Positions 29,497-31,974 of a stretch of DNA of 31,974 nucleotides are shown piece by piece; position 1 is the first letter of the stretch; the number at the start of each line of letters is the position of its first letter. The DNA is from a virus. The position numbers and the translations under genes were made by a program. The notes below the pieces were generated by a model, which did not search any database, was not told where the DNA came from, and saw only the letters and a program-made list of their open reading frames with translations. The stretch covers positions 1-31,974 of the IMG/VR virus record IMGVR_UViG_3300037104_001099. The stretch is one strand, 5' to 3'.

Positions 29497-29984
29497 GCAA
29501 GACACATTACATGTTCTCCGATATCGACCAAAAATCATCAATGCCCTGCATCGCAGAAGTGCAGGCTGGGGACACCTTATGGGTTAGCACGGACGGCGGG
29601 AACGTCGTGGATGCGCTCGCTATCTATGACGTGCTTTCAATGCGGGACGTGACCACCATTGCGACTGGGGCATGTTTCTCATCCGGCTTGATCGTCTTAC
29701 TAGCGGGGAAGCGTCGGTACGCCACTGAGCATTGTCGGTTCTTGACTCATCCCGTACTAAGCCGTGGCACAGACCGTGTGCAAGCGGACATCGACGAAAC
29801 TGCACTTCTCCAGCGAATGATGGTCGAAATCATTGCTAATCAAACCGGCATGTCTACCGCCCGTGTGGCGGGACTCTTGAGACCTGAGCAGTATTTCTTT
29901 GGTGCGGTCGCAGCCATTGAAATGGGAATTATTCATGGAGTTTATCAGGAGAGCCAACTTTGCAAGCCCCTTATAGGGGGCTAG
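29493..29984 (+). CDS. ClpP-like serine protease
   Basis: A 163-aa ClpP-fold protein. VSTDGGNVVDALAIYDVL matches the GG-x-V--A--IYD block of ClpP. GACFSSGLIVLLAG (59-72) matches the catalytic-Ser block, with S63 as candidate nucleophile. FLTHPV (83-88) supplies the catalytic His. In the last strand the usual GLID is GIIH, so the catalytic Asp is replaced or shifted. It starts in an ATGA overlap with the sigma-like gene. Phage ClpP-like enzymes usually act on head proteins near portal; here it lies in the lysis module, which is unusual. Confidence 0.68.
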   Translation: MSKTHYMFSDIDQKSSMPCIAEVQAGDTLWVSTDGGNVVDALAIYDVLSMRDVTTIATGACFSSGLIVLLAGKRRYATEHCRFLTHPVLSRGTDRVQADIDETALLQRMMVEIIANQTGMSTARVAGLLRPEQYFFGAVAAIEMGIIHGVYQESQLCKPLIGG

Positions 29985-29988
29985 TTAA

Positions 29989-30402
29989 GTGACGACGGAT
30001 GACTTTTTAAAAAGCATTATCGCTCTTGCACTCTGGCGGGAAGATAGAGGCGGTGGATTAGACGGCATGATTGCGGTCGGCTGTTGCCTTGCTAATCGAG
30101 TGAAAGACTGGAAGCAATCTTGGCAGCAAGTGTTGGAAGGCAAGAACCAGTTATCAAGCATGACGGTGAGGGGCGACCCGGAAACCGTCATTTATCCGGA
30201 TACCAGAGACCCGCTCTTCATTAAGTTGCTGGCGGCGGTCGATGACATCTACGGTGGGCGACAAAAAGACTTAACCAATGGCTCCCATTGGTACGCCAAC
30301 CCGGCAGCCATCACTAGCGGCTGGTTCAAGGAAAACATCGTTGACCAAGCTGCGGCGCATCCCGTGGTCGCTCGTGCTGGCGGGCAAACTTTCTGGAAAT
30401 AA
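29989..30402 (+). CDS. SleB-type cell-wall hydrolase (endolysin)
   Basis: A 137-aa hydrolase of the Hydrolase_2 / SleB family. ALALWREDRGGGLDGMIAVG holds the catalytic Glu (E18). ANRVKDWKQSWQQVL follows, and a DLTNGSHWYAN block (about 94-104) is the D-T-GA-H-Y signature. This family cleaves peptidoglycan glycan strands. The start is GTG, with AGGGGG upstream. It is followed 2 nt later by the holin-like gene, the usual lysis pair. Confidence 0.78.
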   Translation: MTTDDFLKSIIALALWREDRGGGLDGMIAVGCCLANRVKDWKQSWQQVLEGKNQLSSMTVRGDPETVIYPDTRDPLFIKLLAAVDDIYGGRQKDLTNGSHWYANPAAITSGWFKENIVDQAAAHPVVARAGGQTFWK

Positions 30403-30404
30403 CA

Positions 30405-30671
30405 ATGAAAGAATACCTAGACGCATTTCTCAAATTTCTCAAGTCCGTATTTAGTGAGGCGGACGGTACCGGCAGTTGTTCCCGTATCCTGTCCGCCGTG
30501 TTCTCGCTTGCTGTGATCGGTTGGGTTACTCATATTGTATTGAAGACTCACGCCATCCCGCCGCTTGGTGACGCCACAACCCTGATAGCAGCCCCTTACG
30601 GTATAAACAAGGTGGCAACCAAGATTGCCGATGCCGTCTCGGCTCTCGCCGGGAAGAAAGACGGTCAGTAA
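30405..30671 (+). CDS. Probable holin
   Basis: An 88-aa protein with a hydrophobic helix SAVFSLAVIGWVTHIVL (about 30-46) and a second, weaker segment near ATTLIAAPYGINK. The N terminus is charged and the C terminus is basic (GKKDGQ). Size, membrane pattern and position directly after the endolysin fit a small holin. No sequence motif defines the family. Confidence 0.65.
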   Translation: MKEYLDAFLKFLKSVFSEADGTGSCSRILSAVFSLAVIGWVTHIVLKTHAIPPLGDATTLIAAPYGINKVATKIADAVSALAGKKDGQ

Positions 30672-30725
30672 AAGGTTTTGGGGGCTGATCCAGAATTAAC
30701 CCAGAGCCTCGTTGTAAGTAACCCG

Positions 30726-30758
30726 CAAAACAAAAAGCCCCGGTTCGTCACCGGGGCT
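30726..30758 (-). terminator. Intrinsic terminator of the integrase gene
   Basis: AGCCCCGG and CCGGGGCT form an 8-bp stem around 7 nt. On the minus strand it is followed by TTTTTGTTTT. It lies 19 nt after the integrase stop. The plus-strand side lacks a T-run, so it serves the minus strand mainly. Confidence 0.85.
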
Positions 30759-30777
30759 ATGCTTTGCTCGTAATCTG

Positions 30778-31974
30778 TTATCCCCAAACAGCATCGAGCC
30801 TGCCGCTGGCAGCTAGTTCCTCAGCCGTCGCAGCATCAAGGTAGTGTTTGATAGAACCCAAGTCACGATGCCGTAAAAGGTTCCTAATCTCAGGGACGCT
30901 GAAATCCCGATTCTTGCAAAGCTGGGTCGCAAAACTTGACCGAAAATTTTTCGGTTTGAACTTTGTTTCGTCAACCCCCGCCCGACGAGCAATCTGCTTG
31001 CAATGTAGCCAGAGGTTCTGCTCAACCCTTCCCGATGGGGTTGGGAAGCAGACATTTGATTTTGCCGTTTTCTGCAACTCTTCCAGCATCGTCCATACGT
31101 CAACGGGAATCGGCACATCACCGACAGACCCCTTTTTCGGTCTGAACTCTACAGTGTGGTCACCGTCCTTCATCATCTTCTTTCGGATATGAATGACGTG
31201 TCTGGCAAAATCAATATCACCCCACTCTAGGTGGGCAATCTCACCGCTGCGTAGTCCACATTTCAAAGCCAGCGTCCAGATGACTTTTTCCATACCCTCA
31301 CAGGCTGCGAGAAACTTGTCTCGCTCTGCGGCTGTGTACACGGTGACCGTGGGTGGGCGGTTTAACACTTCGCTGAAATCCGCCTTCGTCACTGGTCCTT
31401 TACCAGCCGCTAAACCAAGCGTGACTTTGACCAGCTTGTTTACATGGATACACTTCCAACAACTCGTGTATTCTTCGTTGCCGTTACCCTCTTCGCTTTC
31501 AAGATACCGTTTGAATGCGAAGATGTGAGCACGGTCAATTTGATCGACGTAGGTCTTGCGGGTCTTGGCTGTCTCGTGGTTCCACTTTTCAAACTGCCGT
31601 AGGTTGCGGGTGTATTGCTGCACCGTGTTTCCATGCCCCGTCAGGTCAGCCAAGAACCCGTCTATTGCGTCGGTGATCGTCAGACGGACTTTCCCACTGG
31701 TCGGGTCTTCCACATGTAGACCCTGAGCCAGACTTTTCAAATACTGTTCTTTTTGCGCTCTCTGCCGCAAGGCATCCCGCATGGTCAGGATGTATTCGCT
31801 GTATTTCTTCGTGGAGCCTTCCCGCCACACAAGCAAGAACTTGCCGTCACGGTCGTCTTTTAGGTAAAGTCCCTTGCCATCAGGACGGAGTTTTGGGGTT
31901 GGGACGCTTTTGGTCGTCCATTTACCATCTTCGGTTTTGATTCTTTCAACGATTGAGACTTTGAGATTTGCCAT
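30778..31974 (-). CDS. Tyrosine recombinase (phage integrase)
   Basis: A 398-aa tyrosine recombinase. Residues 1-80 look like an arm-binding/DUF-type start and 100-200 are the core-binding domain. The catalytic domain has the box I Arg in LALKCGLRSGEI (R242), a box II Arg in PKNFRSSFAT (R345), and the pair H369 (LLRHRD) and Y378 (IKHYLD). In box II the usual H-x-x-R reads K-x-x-R (K342). The gene is complete, from ATG at the window edge to a stop at 30778. Its SD would lie outside the window unless the ends are joined. Confidence 0.9.
   Translation of the reverse strand: MANLKVSIVERIKTEDGKWTTKSVPTPKLRPDGKGLYLKDDRDGKFLLVWREGSTKKYSEYILTMRDALRQRAQKEQYLKSLAQGLHVEDPTSGKVRLTITDAIDGFLADLTGHGNTVQQYTRNLRQFEKWNHETAKTRKTYVDQIDRAHIFAFKRYLESEEGNGNEEYTSCWKCIHVNKLVKVTLGLAAGKGPVTKADFSEVLNRPPTVTVYTAAERDKFLAACEGMEKVIWTLALKCGLRSGEIAHLEWGDIDFARHVIHIRKKMMKDGDHTVEFRPKKGSVGDVPIPVDVWTMLEELQKTAKSNVCFPTPSGRVEQNLWLHCKQIARRAGVDETKFKPKNFRSSFATQLCKNRDFSVPEIRNLLRHRDLGSIKHYLDAATAEELAASGRLDAVWG

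Larger units (their letters stand above)
1..31974. mobile_element. Temperate podovirus-like phage or prophage genome
   Basis: The window holds a full virion set (terminase, portal, scaffold, capsid, adaptors, nozzle, fibres), a lysis set, replication and antirestriction genes, and a tyrosine integrase. No tape-measure, tube or sheath gene is visible, which fits a short-tailed virion. No att repeat or tRNA is visible, and no gene looks like bacterial housekeeping. Both ends fall exactly on gene boundaries: the stop codon of the first gene is at base 1 and the integrase ATG is at base 31974. This fits either a prophage trimmed to genes or a rotated circular phage genome. Confidence 0.88.

Overview
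The window reads as an essentially complete temperate phage genome (free phage or integrated prophage) of podovirus type. The supporting set is a large terminase, a portal, a scaffold-like protein, an N4-gp56-type major capsid protein, two adaptor-like proteins and a nozzle-like protein, with no tape-measure, sheath or tail-tube gene. It also carries a SleB-type endolysin with a holin-like neighbour and a tyrosine integrase. The host is a bacterium of moderate GC using ordinary Shine-Dalgarno (SD) sites. A Lys/Ala-rich tail of the type seen in Acidobacteriota proteins (end of the methylase ORF) makes a soil acidobacterium a reasonable but weak guess. I saw no tRNA, rRNA, CRISPR array or insertion sequence.

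Layout. (1) 1-18446, all minus strand: the late/structural module, transcribed right to left. It holds a small first gene, two tail fibres, a zinc-ribbon/NUMOD3 protein, a 56-aa gene, terminase, portal, small genes, scaffold, capsid followed by an intrinsic terminator, adaptors, nozzle, an adhesin with Fn3 and PA14-like parts, a phosphoribosyltransferase, a membrane protein and a GNAT-like protein. Many junctions are 1-4 nt overlaps (TAATG, ATGA). (2) 18447-21944, plus strand: an early operon with an ArdC-like antirestriction metalloprotease, a clamp-loader-like AAA+ ATPase and several small proteins, ending at a strong terminator. A complete type I hammerhead ribozyme lies between two genes of this operon. 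(3) 21943-25589: small genes, a protein made of four tandem HTH units, and a replication-initiator-like gene that carries palindromic and 11-bp direct iterons inside its coding sequence, a likely lambda-O-style origin. (4) 25640-26815, plus: an operator-like palindrome and small genes including a winged-helix protein. (5) 26931-28769, minus: small proteins and a D12-class adenine methyltransferase whose DPPY motif is reached only by a +1 shift at a TAT CTT TGA C site resembling the RF2 (prfB) frameshift site. (6) 28887-30671, plus: a sigma-like protein, a ClpP-like protease, the endolysin and the holin candidate. (7) 30726-31974, minus: the integrase and its terminator.

How it fits together. 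ArdC and the methylase would protect incoming DNA. The rep protein, the AAA+ loader and the four-HTH protein would act at the iterons, with polymerase, helicase and primase supplied by the host. One of the two proteins with sigma-region-2-like stretches could direct late transcription. The first and last bases of the window are gene boundaries, and joining the ends would place a good SD in front of the integrase, so the sequence may be a circular genome. The most notable signals are the hammerhead ribozyme, the RF2-like frameshift in the methylase, the intragenic iteron origin, 11-bp repeats at three places with a matching four-unit HTH protein, and a terminase gene that appears to start at ATT.
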